DNA of 64,000 nt from Campylobacter sp. RM12651 (GTDB taxonomy: Bacteria; Campylobacterota; Campylobacteria; Campylobacterales; Campylobacteraceae), in the NCBI RefSeq assembly GCF_022369475.1, contig NZ_CP059600.1, forward strand, positions 496,001-560,000. Direction: 5' to 3'. Of the stretch, positions 17,139 to 26,288 are shown piece after piece (position 1 is the first letter of the stretch; the number at the start of each line of letters is the position of its first letter). The notes beneath the pieces were generated by a model. The model was not told the origin of the DNA. It did no database searches and worked only from the letters and a program-made list of their open reading frames with translations. The translations under genes and the position numbers were made by a program.

Positions 17139-18218
17139 TTGCAAACAATAATTGTTAAAAAGAAGAAAAGTGTATTTTCTTCTTTTTTATTTTTAATCTT
17201 TTTACCTTTATTAGTCTTCGTGTTAGCGATTTTAGCTTATTTAAATATTATAAAACTTATTATGCCATTACATACTATTATAATGTGTGCTGTGCTCTTA
17301 GTATTTGCTATGTTTTTTGCACCGCAAAATGAATATTGTGTATATGCAAAAATTAAAAAGAATTCATTAATTTTTGAAAATGATTTAAAAGATTTTATTA
17401 AAGATAATTCTTTAAGAATTGATGAAATTAGTAAGGCTAATGTGAGTTTTGATGAATTTTTTGATAATTATTTACATAAGCTAAAGCCACTTTCATTTGG
17501 ATATATTGCTAGTGCTGTTTTTCCAATGATTGGAATTTTAGGAACATTTATAAGTATTGCAATATCTATGCCTGATTTTAAAGTAGGTAGTTCAGCTGCG
17601 CTTGAAGGAGAAATTAGCTTATTGCTTAGCGGAATTTCAACTGCTTTTTATGTTTCAATTTACGGGATTTTTCTTACTATTTGGTGGATGTTTTATTCAA
17701 GACTTGGTATTGCTAAAATTAATAATTTTAAAGAAAATTATAGAATTAATAGTAAAAAATATTTTTGGAGCAAAGAAGAATTAGAAAGAATTTCTCTTAG
17801 AAAAAATAGTGAGTTATTTTCTAATACAAATTTATTATTATCAAAGCTTTATGATAATGAGTTTTTTAATGAAATATCAAAACTCCATCAAGATAAATTT
17901 ACGGGTTTTAAAGAATTATTTAAATCTTATGAAAAAATTGCGATAGTTCATACAAATTTAGCTCAAAAATCTTTAGAATTAAGCAATAAAAATACTAAGC
18001 AAATGCAAGAAAAGATAGATGAATTTTCATTAAGAATTGAAAATAGCTTGAAAGAATTTGCTAAATTAAAAGAAGATTTAGAAGCTAAATTATTAGATTT
18101 TAAAAATATTTATGAAGATGAAAAACACGAATTTAGAATAGTTGATGAATTAAAAGCTGATATTGAAAACCTTAGCAAAGAAGCAAATCAGGTATTAAAT
18201 AAAATAAATAATGCGTAA
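17139..18218 (+). CDS. MotA/TolQ/ExbB-like membrane protein
   Basis: A 359-residue protein with two N-terminal membrane segments (about residues 13-58) and a second pair (about 120-190). The second pair has the proton-channel core pattern PMIGILGTFISI and ISTAFYVSIYGIF, as in MotA/TolQ/ExbB. The last 150 residues are hydrophilic and coiled-coil-like, unlike TolQ. The start is TTG (AGGA upstream); the next ATG is inside the membrane domain. The partner is the OmpA-like protein downstream, overlapping by 8 bases. The pair is conserved behind fba in C. jejuni. Function is unknown; stator-like force transduction is inferred. Confidence 0.7.
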   Translation: MQTIIVKKKKSVFSSFLFLIFLPLLVFVLAILAYLNIIKLIMPLHTIIMCAVLLVFAMFFAPQNEYCVYAKIKKNSLIFENDLKDFIKDNSLRIDEISKANVSFDEFFDNYLHKLKPLSFGYIASAVFPMIGILGTFISIAISMPDFKVGSSAALEGEISLLLSGISTAFYVSIYGIFLTIWWMFYSRLGIAKINNFKENYRINSKKYFWSKEELERISLRKNSELFSNTNLLLSKLYDNEFFNEISKLHQDKFTGFKELFKSYEKIAIVHTNLAQKSLELSNKNTKQMQEKIDEFSLRIENSLKEFAKLKEDLEAKLLDFKNIYEDEKHEFRIVDELKADIENLSKEANQVLNKINNA

Positions 18219-19200
18219 TAAAGATAATAATAATTTTTGGATAGTTTATGCTGATTTGATGGCTGGATTATTGTTTGTATTTATTTTAGTTCTTAGTGCT
18301 ATTGTTTTAAAATATATTTTTACACAAAATGAGCTAAAAAATGAACAAAAACATTTAGATGAATCAAAAGCTTTAATAATTAGCAAAGATGAGCTTTTGA
18401 GTTCTTTAAATGAAGAGCTTGAAAAACTCAATATTTCATTAAACGATGAGCTAAATAAAAATAAAGATGCAAATGATTATATTAAAAAATTGCTTTTTAA
18501 TTTAGATGAAAATGCAAAAAATAAGGAAGAATTATTAAGTAATATTGATAAAAAAGACGCACAGATTTTAATACTACTTAAAAATCTTGAAGATACTGAA
18601 ATAAAAATAAAAAATAAAGATGATAAAATAGACGAATTAGCAAAGCAATTGAGTGGGTTTAAGGTTGAATACGAAAAGCTTAAAAATAATAAAACAAAAT
18701 TAATTCAAGCTTTACAAAATAAATTATCAAATGATATTTTAATCAATCTTAATTCAGGCAGTATTAGCTTAAATGCTAGTATTTTGTTTGATAGTGCGGA
18801 GTATTTGATTAAAGATAGTGCAAAAGAAGAGCTTAAAAAAACTCTAATTAAGTATTTTGATGCCTTGCTTAGCTCACCTGAAATTCTAGCTAATATTGAT
18901 AGTATAGTGATTGAAGGACATACTGATAGTGTTGGTGGATTTACTTATAATCTTGAGTTATCTCAAAAAAGAGCTTTGGAGATTATGAAATTTATTAATT
19001 CGTTTTATAATGATAAAAGATTAGAAAAACTACTTGTAGCAGTTGGCAAAAGCTATAATGATTTAAAATTTAAAGATGGCGTTGAAGATAAACAAGCAAG
19101 CAGAAGAATAGAAATAAAATTACAATTTTCAAATGAACAAGCAATCAAGGAATTTGAAAGCGTAATTTCAAAGGATTTAAGTGAAAATAGCAATAATTAG
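18211..19200 (+). CDS. MotB/OmpA-like peptidoglycan-binding stator partner
   Basis: A 329-residue protein with one N-terminal membrane helix (WIVYADLMAGLLFVFILVLS). Its aspartate is placed like the proton-carrying Asp of MotB/ExbD/ZorB. A long coiled coil follows (about residues 35-165), then an OmpA C-terminal domain with EGHTDSVGG, NLELSQKRA and a terminal RRIEIK. That domain binds peptidoglycan. Together with the upstream MotA-like gene it should form an ion-driven complex anchored to the wall. The long coil distinguishes it from flagellar MotB. Confidence 0.75.
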   Translation: MRNKDNNNFWIVYADLMAGLLFVFILVLSAIVLKYIFTQNELKNEQKHLDESKALIISKDELLSSLNEELEKLNISLNDELNKNKDANDYIKKLLFNLDENAKNKEELLSNIDKKDAQILILLKNLEDTEIKIKNKDDKIDELAKQLSGFKVEYEKLKNNKTKLIQALQNKLSNDILINLNSGSISLNASILFDSAEYLIKDSAKEELKKTLIKYFDALLSSPEILANIDSIVIEGHTDSVGGFTYNLELSQKRALEIMKFINSFYNDKRLEKLLVAVGKSYNDLKFKDGVEDKQASRRIEIKLQFSNEQAIKEFESVISKDLSENSNN

Positions 19201-20128
19201 ACTTAGTGCAATGGGCGATATTTTTCATATGCTATGGCATATTAATTATATAAGAGCTGCATATCCTAAAGCTAGGATTGATTTTTTTGTAGATTCTAGG
19301 TTTTATTTTTTACTTGATGGACTTGTTTGGTTTGATAATATTTATTCATTACCACTCAAAAAACACCCAATAAAAGCATTAAAAGAGATAAAACATTTAA
19401 AAAAATTATATGATATTAGTATTGATTATCAAGGAAGAATAAAATCAGGTTTTTTAGCAAATTATTTGAGCGCAAATTCTTATGGATATTCTAAAAATGG
19501 CTTAAGAGAAAAGTTAGCTTATTATTTTTATAAAAACCATTGCAATTGTGATTATTTAGAAAATGTGTATAAAAGAAGCCTTGAATTAACTCGCTTTGCT
19601 TTAAAAGAATTTAAAAATGATGAGTTGGTAACTAGCGATGTATTAATTTATGATGAGATAAAAACTCAAAATATTATGAATAAAATAAAGCCTTTAGTAG
19701 AAGATGAATTTATATTATTACATAATGGCTCAAGCAAGATAAATAAAATGCTTCCTTTAGAAAAATTGATTGATATTTGTAAAAATTGTGATTATAAAAT
19801 ATTGCTTAGTTGGGGTTCTCAAATAGAACTTGATAGAGCAAATGAGATTGCAAAAGAATGTAAAAATGCTAAAGTCTTGCCTAAAATTTCATTAAATGAA
19901 TTAGTATTTTTAAGCAAATTAGCAAAATTAATTATAGGAAATGATAGCGGGACTACTCATATTGCTGTGGTTTTAAATCGTCCTAATATAACTTTTTTAA
20001 ACGAATGTGATAAAAAACCTGCAAAAAGATTAATAAGTCCATCTAATTTACAACATTATTTTTATAAATTTAGCGATGTAAATAAAGAAAAAGTTTTAGA
20101 TATTATTAGTAAGGTTTTTAGCAAATGA
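19181..20128 (+). CDS. waaC: Heptosyltransferase I
   Basis: Adds the first heptose to Kdo in the lipooligosaccharide inner core. A 315-residue GT9-family enzyme with IIRLSAMGDIFH at the N terminus, LHNGSSKINKMLP in the second domain and the donor-site motif GNDSGTTHIA. The start is GTG at 19181 with AAAGGATTTAA upstream, overlapping the previous gene by 20 bases. It overlaps the acyltransferase downstream (ATGA), forming a tight LOS operon. Confidence 0.85.
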   Translation: MKIAIIRLSAMGDIFHMLWHINYIRAAYPKARIDFFVDSRFYFLLDGLVWFDNIYSLPLKKHPIKALKEIKHLKKLYDISIDYQGRIKSGFLANYLSANSYGYSKNGLREKLAYYFYKNHCNCDYLENVYKRSLELTRFALKEFKNDELVTSDVLIYDEIKTQNIMNKIKPLVEDEFILLHNGSSKINKMLPLEKLIDICKNCDYKILLSWGSQIELDRANEIAKECKNAKVLPKISLNELVFLSKLAKLIIGNDSGTTHIAVVLNRPNITFLNECDKKPAKRLISPSNLQHYFYKFSDVNKEKVLDIISKVFSK

Positions 20129-21000
20129 GAGATTATTTATATATTTTTATTTTTTATTTTTTTAATTTTTTACTAAAATTAATTCCCAATAAGATTTTAA
20201 AATTCTTTGCTAATTTAATCGGTAGCCTAGCATTTAGAATTAATAAAAAACATAAAAATATAATCTTAAAAAACTTAGAGCATTTTTGCAAACTCACACA
20301 AGCTCCAAAAAGTATAGAAATTACCAAACAAGTTTATAAAAAATTTGCCTTTTATATATTATCAATGGTAAAAAATCAAGATATAAGCCAAGAAAAATTA
20401 TTAAAACAAATAAAATTATTCAAAAACGAAGAATATTTACAAGATTTATTAAGTGCTAATGCAAAAATAGTTTTTACAACAGCACATTATGGATATTGGG
20501 AGATTTTGCCATCTGCTGTTGCTATTAAGTATAATTGTAAAATTAATATAATTGGAAGAGCTTTAGAGAGTGTAAAAATTAATGCCATACTTACTAAATA
20601 TAGAGAAAATTTCGGAGTAAAACTAATAGAAAAAACAAATGCTTTAAGACCTATGATTAAGGCTTTAAACAATAATGAATTAGTAGGAATTGTAAGCGAT
20701 CAAGACGCACATATTAAAGAAAGTAGCGAGTTTATTTTATATGGTAGAAAAGTTACTCAAAGCAATGCAGCAAGTCTTATAGCTAAAAGGTGTGATGCTT
20801 ATTTATTGCCTGTTTATATTTATGAAATTAGCGATGGTTATTGTATAGAGTTTTTTAAGCCATTAAAGGCTAGTGAAAAAACAATAGAAGAACTTAGCTT
20901 TTATCAATTAGAATGCACGAAAAAAATGTGGGAAAAAAATCCTAGTGAGTATTTTTGGTTTCACAAAAGATTTAAGACATTTTATGAGGATGAGTATTGA
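20125..21000 (+). CDS. htrB: Lipid A late acyltransferase (HtrB/LpxL type)
   Basis: Adds a secondary acyl chain to Kdo-lipid A at the inner membrane. 291 residues with an N-terminal membrane anchor. The catalytic HX4E motif is HYGYWE near residue 121, and a VSDQDAH motif follows, as in LpxL/HtrB relatives. Its start overlaps the waaC stop and its stop overlaps the waaF start (TTGA), so the three genes are translationally coupled. Confidence 0.85.
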   Translation: MRDYLYIFIFYFFNFLLKLIPNKILKFFANLIGSLAFRINKKHKNIILKNLEHFCKLTQAPKSIEITKQVYKKFAFYILSMVKNQDISQEKLLKQIKLFKNEEYLQDLLSANAKIVFTTAHYGYWEILPSAVAIKYNCKINIIGRALESVKINAILTKYRENFGVKLIEKTNALRPMIKALNNNELVGIVSDQDAHIKESSEFILYGRKVTQSNAASLIAKRCDAYLLPVYIYEISDGYCIEFFKPLKASEKTIEELSFYQLECTKKMWEKNPSEYFWFHKRFKTFYEDEY

Positions 21001-21878
21001 AAGTTTTTATATATTTACCTAATTGGCTAGGCGATGCTATTATGGCTGCTGGTGCTATTAATGCTTTAATTAAAAAATATCCTAATGCAAAAATTACTTT
21101 TTATGGAAGTTTTGTAGCTTGTGAGCTTTATAAGGATTTAGGTGAAGTTGTAGTAGAGATAAAAAAACAAAGATTAAAGCAAATTAAGGCTTTAAAAGAA
21201 GAATTTGATTTAGGAATTTCATTTAAGGCAAGTTTGTCATCTAAGTTTTTGTTATTTATATTAAATGCTAAGAAAAAATTTTATTTTAAAGCAAACAAAA
21301 GTGATAATACTCATCAAGTTTTAAAATATTTTAATCTAATAAAGCCACTTGGATTAGACGAGCAACTAAACACAGCTTTACCTTTTAAAAAGCTTAAAAC
21401 AAGAAAACTAATAGGAATAGCAGCTGGGGCTAATTATGGTGCAGCTAAATGCTATGAGCCTAGTTATTTTGCAAAAATTGCTAGCACTTTTAAAGAGCAT
21501 AAAATAATACTTTTTGGGACTAAGAATGAAGCTGGAATTTGTAATTTTATTGAAGATGAGCTTAAAAAATACAATATAAAAGCCATTAATTTGTGCGGTA
21601 GAACTAATATTAAAAGATTGGCTTTAGCAGTTTCTAGCCTTGATTATTTATTGGCAAATGATAGTGGAATTATGCATTTAGGTGCTAGTTTTAATATAAA
21701 AGTTCTAGCATTTTTCGGACCTACGAATACAAAACAAACATATCCTTTTTGTAATAATGGTAAGTTATTTTCATTGTTTTTGCCTTGTTCTCCTTGTGCT
21801 AAAAAAGTATGCCCTTTAAAGCACCACAATTGTATGAAACAAATGACACCTGAATTTGTATTAGAACAAATGAGATAA
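20997..21878 (+). CDS. waaF: Heptosyltransferase II
   Basis: Transfers the second heptose of the inner core. A 293-residue GT9 enzyme with YLPNWLGDAIMAAGAI at the N terminus, the GAANYGAAKCYEPSYF acceptor/donor segment and ANDSGIMHLGAS. The C-terminal cysteine/histidine cluster (CSPCAKKVCPLKHHNC) is typical of WaaF. The start is TTG, overlapping the htrB stop. In C. jejuni the variable outer-core genes lie between htrB and waaF; here there is none. Confidence 0.85.
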   Translation: MKVFIYLPNWLGDAIMAAGAINALIKKYPNAKITFYGSFVACELYKDLGEVVVEIKKQRLKQIKALKEEFDLGISFKASLSSKFLLFILNAKKKFYFKANKSDNTHQVLKYFNLIKPLGLDEQLNTALPFKKLKTRKLIGIAAGANYGAAKCYEPSYFAKIASTFKEHKIILFGTKNEAGICNFIEDELKKYNIKAINLCGRTNIKRLALAVSSLDYLLANDSGIMHLGASFNIKVLAFFGPTNTKQTYPFCNNGKLFSLFLPCSPCAKKVCPLKHHNCMKQMTPEFVLEQMR

Positions 21879-21905
21879 ATCAAGTCTTTTTATTTCTTTA
21901 AAGAG

Positions 21906-21911
21906 TAAAAT
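21906..21911 (+). promoter_or_regulatory. -10 box of the cupin gene inside a small palindrome
   Basis: TAAAAT within GAGTA-AAA-TACTC, 29 bases before the cupin start. The palindrome over the -10 could be an operator, but it is short. Confidence 0.4.
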
Positions 21912-21939
21912 ACTCCTAAAATTATTCAAAGGAGATTTT

Positions 21940-22287
21940 ATGAAATTTAATGTAATTTATGAAGTAAAAGATTGGCAAGGCAATTCAAGTGAGTTAAAAA
22001 TAACTCCAATTTATGATGATGAAGCGAACAAAGAAATTCAAATTATTTTACCAAAAGGTAAAATTATGCAAGAGCACAAAGCTCCAGGAGTGATTGTGGT
22101 TCAGGTTTTAAAAGGGGATATTGAGTTTATAATTGATAATAAAAGTATAAATTTAAAAGATTTGATGAGTATAAAAGTAGCTGCTAATATTAATCATAGC
22201 TTAATCGCTAATGAAGATAGTATAATTAGACTAAGTCTTGCAAAAAATGATAATTTTAGTAGGGTAAAAAGCGTTCAAATTGATTAA
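21940..22287 (+). CDS. Cupin-domain protein
   Basis: A 115-residue single-domain cupin. The strand motifs ILPKGKIMQEHKAPGVIVVQVLKGDIEF and a later NINHSL correspond to cupin motifs 1 and 2, with His in the KGKIMQEH segment and in INHS. The usual second motif-1 histidine is replaced by proline or glycine, so metal binding may be altered. It has AAAGGAG before the ATG, its own promoter, and a hairpin shared with convergent glnA. Substrate unknown. Confidence 0.65.
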   Translation: MKFNVIYEVKDWQGNSSELKITPIYDDEANKEIQIILPKGKIMQEHKAPGVIVVQVLKGDIEFIIDNKSINLKDLMSIKVAANINHSLIANEDSIIRLSLAKNDNFSRVKSVQID

Positions 22288-22290
22288 TAC

Positions 22291-22314
22291 TTTAGAGGTT
22301 TTTCAACCTCTAAA
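22291..22314. terminator. Bidirectional hairpin between cupin gene and glnA
   Basis: TTTAGAGGTT and its exact complement around TTTC, lying between two convergent stop codons. No long U-tract. Confidence 0.65.
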
Positions 22315-22317
22315 TAA

Positions 22318-23748
22318 TTAGCAAGAATATGTAGTTTTAAATTCGTATGCAGTTGGGCGTTGTTCTACTGGCCAAACTTGATTTTTAAACTTCATATGTT
22401 GATAATCTTGTATGCAAACATCAGTAAATGCAGGTTTTAAATAAGCATTATCACGGATTAAACTCTCTAAAGCACCCCTTAGAGTATGTGGTAATTGCTC
22501 TATTCCTTTTTCTCTAATTTCATCAAGGCTTAATTTAAATAAATTTTCATCCATAGGTCCAGCTGCAGTAAGCTCATTTTTAATTCCATCAAGTCCTGCT
22601 AAAAGCATAGATGAAAATGCCAAATACACATTACTAGAACTATCAGGAAAACGCATTTCAACTCTAGCACTTTTTTCGTTAATTCCATAAGGCACTCTAC
22701 AACTAGCTGAACGATTTTGACAAGAGTAAGTTAGAATTGATGGAGCTTCAAACCCTGGTATTAATCTTTTATAAGAATTAGTAGTTGGATTTGTAAATGC
22801 TGTTACACTTCTTGCGTGTCTTAAAACCCCACCTATATAATGAATTGCAGTCTTGCTAAGTCCTGCATAGCCACTTTTATCATAGAATAAGTTTTTACCA
22901 TTTTTAAATAAGCTCATATGAACATGCATTCCGCTACCATTATCAAGATGAAGTGGTTTTGGCATAAATGTAGCAGTTTTGCCATTTAGATGAGCTACCA
23001 TTTTTACTACATATTTATATATTTGAACATTATCAGCAGCTTCTACTAAAGTATTAAACTTAACCCCGATTTCTCCTTGACCTTGTGCGTTTTCGTGGTG
23101 ATGAACAAAGCATTCAATACCAACACGCTCTAAAACTTGAACCATTTCAGCTCTTAAATCTTGCATACTATCAACAGGAGGAACTGGAGTATAACCACCT
23201 TTTCTTCTTGGGCGATGACCGGTGTTATAAGCGTCTTCATAATGCTTACCATCATTCCATTCACCTTCTTCTGTGTCTATTTGATACATAGCATAATTCA
23301 TTGTATCTACGATTTTAATATCATCAAAGATGAAAAATTCATTTTCAGCACCAAAATACGCAGTATCAGCAATATCACTACTTTCTAGCATTTTAAGAGT
23401 TCTTTTTGCTATTGTTCTTGGGCATTTTTCATAAAAATCATTTTTATAAACATCAAAAATATCACAGATTACAATAACGGTATTGTCGCTTGTAAATGGG
23501 TCAATAAAAGTTGTTGTAACATCAGGGATTAATATCATATCACTTTTTTCAATTGGTTGCCAGCCCTTATATGAGCTTGCATCAAAAGGAATTCCATTAG
23601 TAAGTGTATCTTTTGTTACACTTTTCATAGTGTATGTATGATGATTCCAAGTGCCATCAAGAGAAGTAAATCTAAAATCTACAAACTTTATTTCATTGCT
23701 TATGCAAAAATCAAAGAATTCGGTAACATTATTTACAAATTTAGCCAT
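22318..23748 (-). CDS. glnA: Glutamine synthetase, type I
   Basis: Main ammonia-assimilating enzyme, 476 residues. Active-site motifs are present: [17 protein letters not shown], and the ATP/glutamate segment [22 protein letters not shown]. At the position of the adenylylated tyrosine of the E. coli enzyme (NLYDLP context) this protein reads NLFKLS, so the regulatory Tyr is Phe. Adenylylation control is therefore not expected, as reported for Helicobacter. It is divergent from cheZ, with a palindrome in the shared gap. Confidence 0.95.
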   Translation of the reverse strand: MAKFVNNVTEFFDFCISNEIKFVDFRFTSLDGTWNHHTYTMKSVTKDTLTNGIPFDASSYKGWQPIEKSDMILIPDVTTTFIDPFTSDNTVIVICDIFDVYKNDFYEKCPRTIAKRTLKMLESSDIADTAYFGAENEFFIFDDIKIVDTMNYAMYQIDTEEGEWNDGKHYEDAYNTGHRPRRKGGYTPVPPVDSMQDLRAEMVQVLERVGIECFVHHHENAQGQGEIGVKFNTLVEAADNVQIYKYVVKMVAHLNGKTATFMPKPLHLDNGSGMHVHMSLFKNGKNLFYDKSGYAGLSKTAIHYIGGVLRHARSVTAFTNPTTNSYKRLIPGFEAPSILTYSCQNRSASCRVPYGINEKSARVEMRFPDSSSNVYLAFSSMLLAGLDGIKNELTAAGPMDENLFKLSLDEIREKGIEQLPHTLRGALESLIRDNAYLKPAFTDVCIQDYQHMKFKNQVWPVEQRPTAYEFKTTYSC

Positions 23749-23772
23749 TTTTTTAACCTTAAGTTAGATTTG

Positions 23773-23794
23773 ATTAGCTATGATTTTAGCTAAT
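23773..23794. promoter_or_regulatory. Palindrome in the glnA-cheZ divergent gap
   Basis: ATTAGCTA-TGATTT-TAGCTAAT, perfect 8-base arms, 25 bases upstream of the glnA start. The right arm overlaps a possible glnA -10 region (GCTAAAAT read on the minus strand). A regulator site for nitrogen control is possible; I cannot name the regulator. Confidence 0.45.
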
Positions 23795-23831
23795 ATTTTT
23801 TAATTAAGTATTATTTTAAGGAAGAAAAATA

Positions 23832-24548
23832 ATGACGCAAGAAGAATTAGATGCTTTAATGGCTGGTGGGCTTGATGATTTTGAAGATGAGATTGTTAAT
23901 GATATAAAAGAAGAAGTTGTAGAGCCTAGTGAAGCAATTGAAGATTTAGAAGATGAAGAATTGAGTTTAGAAGAAGAATATAAATCATATAGACCAGATT
24001 CAAGGAAATCTTGGCCACCACCACCACCAACAGAAGATCATAAAGTTGTAAATCAATTAGATGATGTAACTCGTGATAGTGAAGTTAAAGCTACTGAATT
24101 ACTTGAAAAAATTGAAACAATGATGGATTATTTTGCAACTGCTGAAAAGATTATAAAAACCTTTAAAAAATCAGTTCAAAATCAAGTTGAGTTATTTACA
24201 ACTTTAAATGAGAAATTTCCTAATGTTAATAAATTTAGTGAATGTTTAGCTGAATGTAAAGAACAATTAGCAAAAATTGATGAAGCATTAGATAATCTAG
24301 CTATGGGACAAGATGAAGCTATGATGGCAATGGACGCTATGCAATATCAAGATATTCATAGACAAAAAATTGAGCGTGTAATTAATGTAATGAGAGCGTT
24401 ATCTAAGTATATGAATAGCTTGTTTGAAGGCAGAATTGATGATGAAAAAAGAGTTAGTAGTGCTGTTCATATTGAAGGAGATAGCACAGCTGATTTGGTT
24501 ACAAATGATGATATTGAAGCATTAATTGCGTCATTAGGTAAAAAATAA
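23832..24548 (+). CDS. cheZ: CheZ-type CheY-phosphate phosphatase (epsilonproteobacterial form)
   Basis: A 238-residue cytoplasmic protein. A long helical region (about residues 85-200) contains AMQYQDIHRQKIERV, in which the Gln-Asp/Gln pattern matches the catalytic glutamine segment of CheZ. The N terminus, TQEELDALMAGG, resembles the CheY-binding peptide of FliM. The C terminus, DDIEALIASLGKK, resembles the CheY-binding tail of enteric CheZ. An acidic, Pro-rich linker (WPPPPPTE) joins the N-terminal peptide to the core. Synteny with glnA and a U32 peptidase is as in C. jejuni, where the homologue is characterised as CheZ. Confidence 0.75.
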   Translation: MTQEELDALMAGGLDDFEDEIVNDIKEEVVEPSEAIEDLEDEELSLEEEYKSYRPDSRKSWPPPPPTEDHKVVNQLDDVTRDSEVKATELLEKIETMMDYFATAEKIIKTFKKSVQNQVELFTTLNEKFPNVNKFSECLAECKEQLAKIDEALDNLAMGQDEAMMAMDAMQYQDIHRQKIERVINVMRALSKYMNSLFEGRIDDEKRVSSAVHIEGDSTADLVTNDDIEALIASLGKK

Positions 24549-25795
24549 TGCTAACTCCACAAATAATTGCTCCAGCAGGTAATTTAAAAAAATTAAAAAT
24601 TGCTGTAAATTATGGTGCTGATGCTGTTTATGCAGGACTTTCATCGTTTTCTTTACGCTCTCGTGCTGCTAAAGAATTTGATGAAACTAGCTTTGCAGAA
24701 GGTATAAAATATGCTCATAGCAAAGGTGTGCAAGTTTATGCAACGGTTAATGGTTTTCATGTGAGTGCTCAATTAGAAGGTCTTAAAAGACATTTAGCCT
24801 TACTTGCTGAGTTAAAACCTGATGCGTTAATAATCGCTAGTATAGGTGCTATGAGATTAGCAAAAGAAATAGCTCCTAATATTCCTATCCATGTTAGCAC
24901 TCAAGCAAATATTTTAAATTATGAAGATGCTTTAGTTTATAAGGATTTAGGTGCAAAAAGAGTTGTAATTGCTAGAGAATTAGGCTTAAAAGATGCTTGT
25001 GATATAGCAAAAAATGCAGATATTGAAATAGAAGCATTTGTGCATGGCTCAATGTGTTTTGCTTATAGTGGAAGGTGTTTAATATCAGCAGTTCAGAGTG
25101 GAAGACGCTCAAATCTTGGTGCATGTGCTAATGATTGTAGATTTCCTTATGAATTATATGCGAAAAATCCAGAAAATAATGCTTTATTTAGAATAGTAGA
25201 AGATGATTTAGGAACACATATTTTTAATTCTAAAGATTTAAAACTTGCTAATTATATAGACAAAATTATGGAAAAAAATGCCATAAATGCCTTTAAAATA
25301 GAAGGAAGAACTAAGAGTGAATATTATGTAGCTTGTGCAACTAGAACTTACAAACAAGCTGTAATTGATACTTTAAATAATCAATTTGATGCGAAAAAAT
25401 ATGATGATGAGTTAAATACTTTAAAATCTCGTGGATTTACTGATGGGTATTTAATGGCTAGACCTTATGAAAAAGATGATACTCAAAATCACGAAACTTC
25501 AATAATGCAAGGCACAATGCAAGTGCATGGGTTTAGCGAAAATGGTAAAAGCATAGCTAGTAAGGGAATTATTAAAAAAGATTATGAATACGAAATATTT
25601 GCTCCATTAAATGCAAGTATTGAATTAGTAAATAATGAAATAGGCGAAATTTATAAGCGTGATGATAAATATTTTTGCAAATTTAAAAAGCTTATAAATG
25701 AGAACAATAAAGAATTTAGCGAATTACATAGTGGTAATATAAATGAGATTTTAAGCCCATCTTTATTGCCAGAATTTAGCTTTTTAAGAGCATAG
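24548..25795 (+). CDS. U32-family peptidase-like protein (TrhP/YegQ type)
   Basis: A 415-residue protein of the U32 family. The signature FVHGSMCFAYSGRCLISAV is followed by RRSNLGACANDCRFPY, giving the conserved cysteines that in tRNA-hydroxylating relatives (TrhP, RlhA) bind an iron-sulfur cluster. By analogy it may take part in 5-hydroxyuridine formation at the tRNA wobble position rather than proteolysis. It abuts cheZ (TAATG overlap) and is co-transcribed with it. Substrate not provable from sequence. Confidence 0.75.
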   Translation: MLTPQIIAPAGNLKKLKIAVNYGADAVYAGLSSFSLRSRAAKEFDETSFAEGIKYAHSKGVQVYATVNGFHVSAQLEGLKRHLALLAELKPDALIIASIGAMRLAKEIAPNIPIHVSTQANILNYEDALVYKDLGAKRVVIARELGLKDACDIAKNADIEIEAFVHGSMCFAYSGRCLISAVQSGRRSNLGACANDCRFPYELYAKNPENNALFRIVEDDLGTHIFNSKDLKLANYIDKIMEKNAINAFKIEGRTKSEYYVACATRTYKQAVIDTLNNQFDAKKYDDELNTLKSRGFTDGYLMARPYEKDDTQNHETSIMQGTMQVHGFSENGKSIASKGIIKKDYEYEIFAPLNASIELVNNEIGEIYKRDDKYFCKFKKLINENNKEFSELHSGNINEILSPSLLPEFSFLRA

Positions 25796-25803
25796 GAGTT
25801 TTT

Positions 25804-26286
25804 ATGCAAACATATCTTGAACTTAGTGAATTTTGCAAATTAGTTCATTTGAATGAAGAAGTTGTAATGGCTATGATTAAAAGTGGTTCATTAAAACACA
25901 AATATGAAAATGAAAAGCTTTTAATAGAAGCAAATGCAGGGACTTTTGCAATCGTTCCTGTAAAAGATAAAAACATAGAAGTTCAAGATATTGCAAATAC
26001 CCCTGCAGGTAATTTTATAGAAAAGACAATAGGAACTATTCTTAATCTTCACGAGAAAGTCTTAGATGCAAAAGATGAAACTTTAGAAGTTTTAAGGGGT
26101 GAAAATGCCTTTTTAAAAGAAGCACTTTATTCTATGCAAGAGCTTTATGATGAAGATAGAAAAGTAATAGATACTCTAAATAAAGAATTAGAATTAGCTA
26201 GAGAAGAAATTGAATATCTTAAACGCAAATATAAACTAATGTGGAATAAAGCTGTAGAAAATTATCAAAAAGATATTAAAGAATAA
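25804..26286 (+). CDS. Coiled-coil protein, DUF3972-like
   Basis: A 160-residue cytoplasmic protein. The first 55 residues look like a small winged-helix or MerR-like fold (LELSEFCKLVHLNEEVVMAMIKSG). The remainder (from about residue 75) is a continuous coiled coil rich in Glu, Leu and Lys. It resembles a family of unknown function restricted to Campylobacterota, and the C. jejuni homologue lies in the same neighbourhood. AGGAG precedes the ATG. Function unknown; a DNA- or division-related scaffold is only a guess from the architecture. Confidence 0.55.
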   Translation: MQTYLELSEFCKLVHLNEEVVMAMIKSGSLKHKYENEKLLIEANAGTFAIVPVKDKNIEVQDIANTPAGNFIEKTIGTILNLHEKVLDAKDETLEVLRGENAFLKEALYSMQELYDEDRKVIDTLNKELELAREEIEYLKRKYKLMWNKAVENYQKDIKE

Positions 26287-26288
26287 AA

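Noticed and set aside
17139-19200. A complete Zorya defence system
   Set aside because: Only a MotA/OmpA-like pair is present; no helicase or nuclease partner gene follows, and the pair is syntenic behind fba in C. jejuni.
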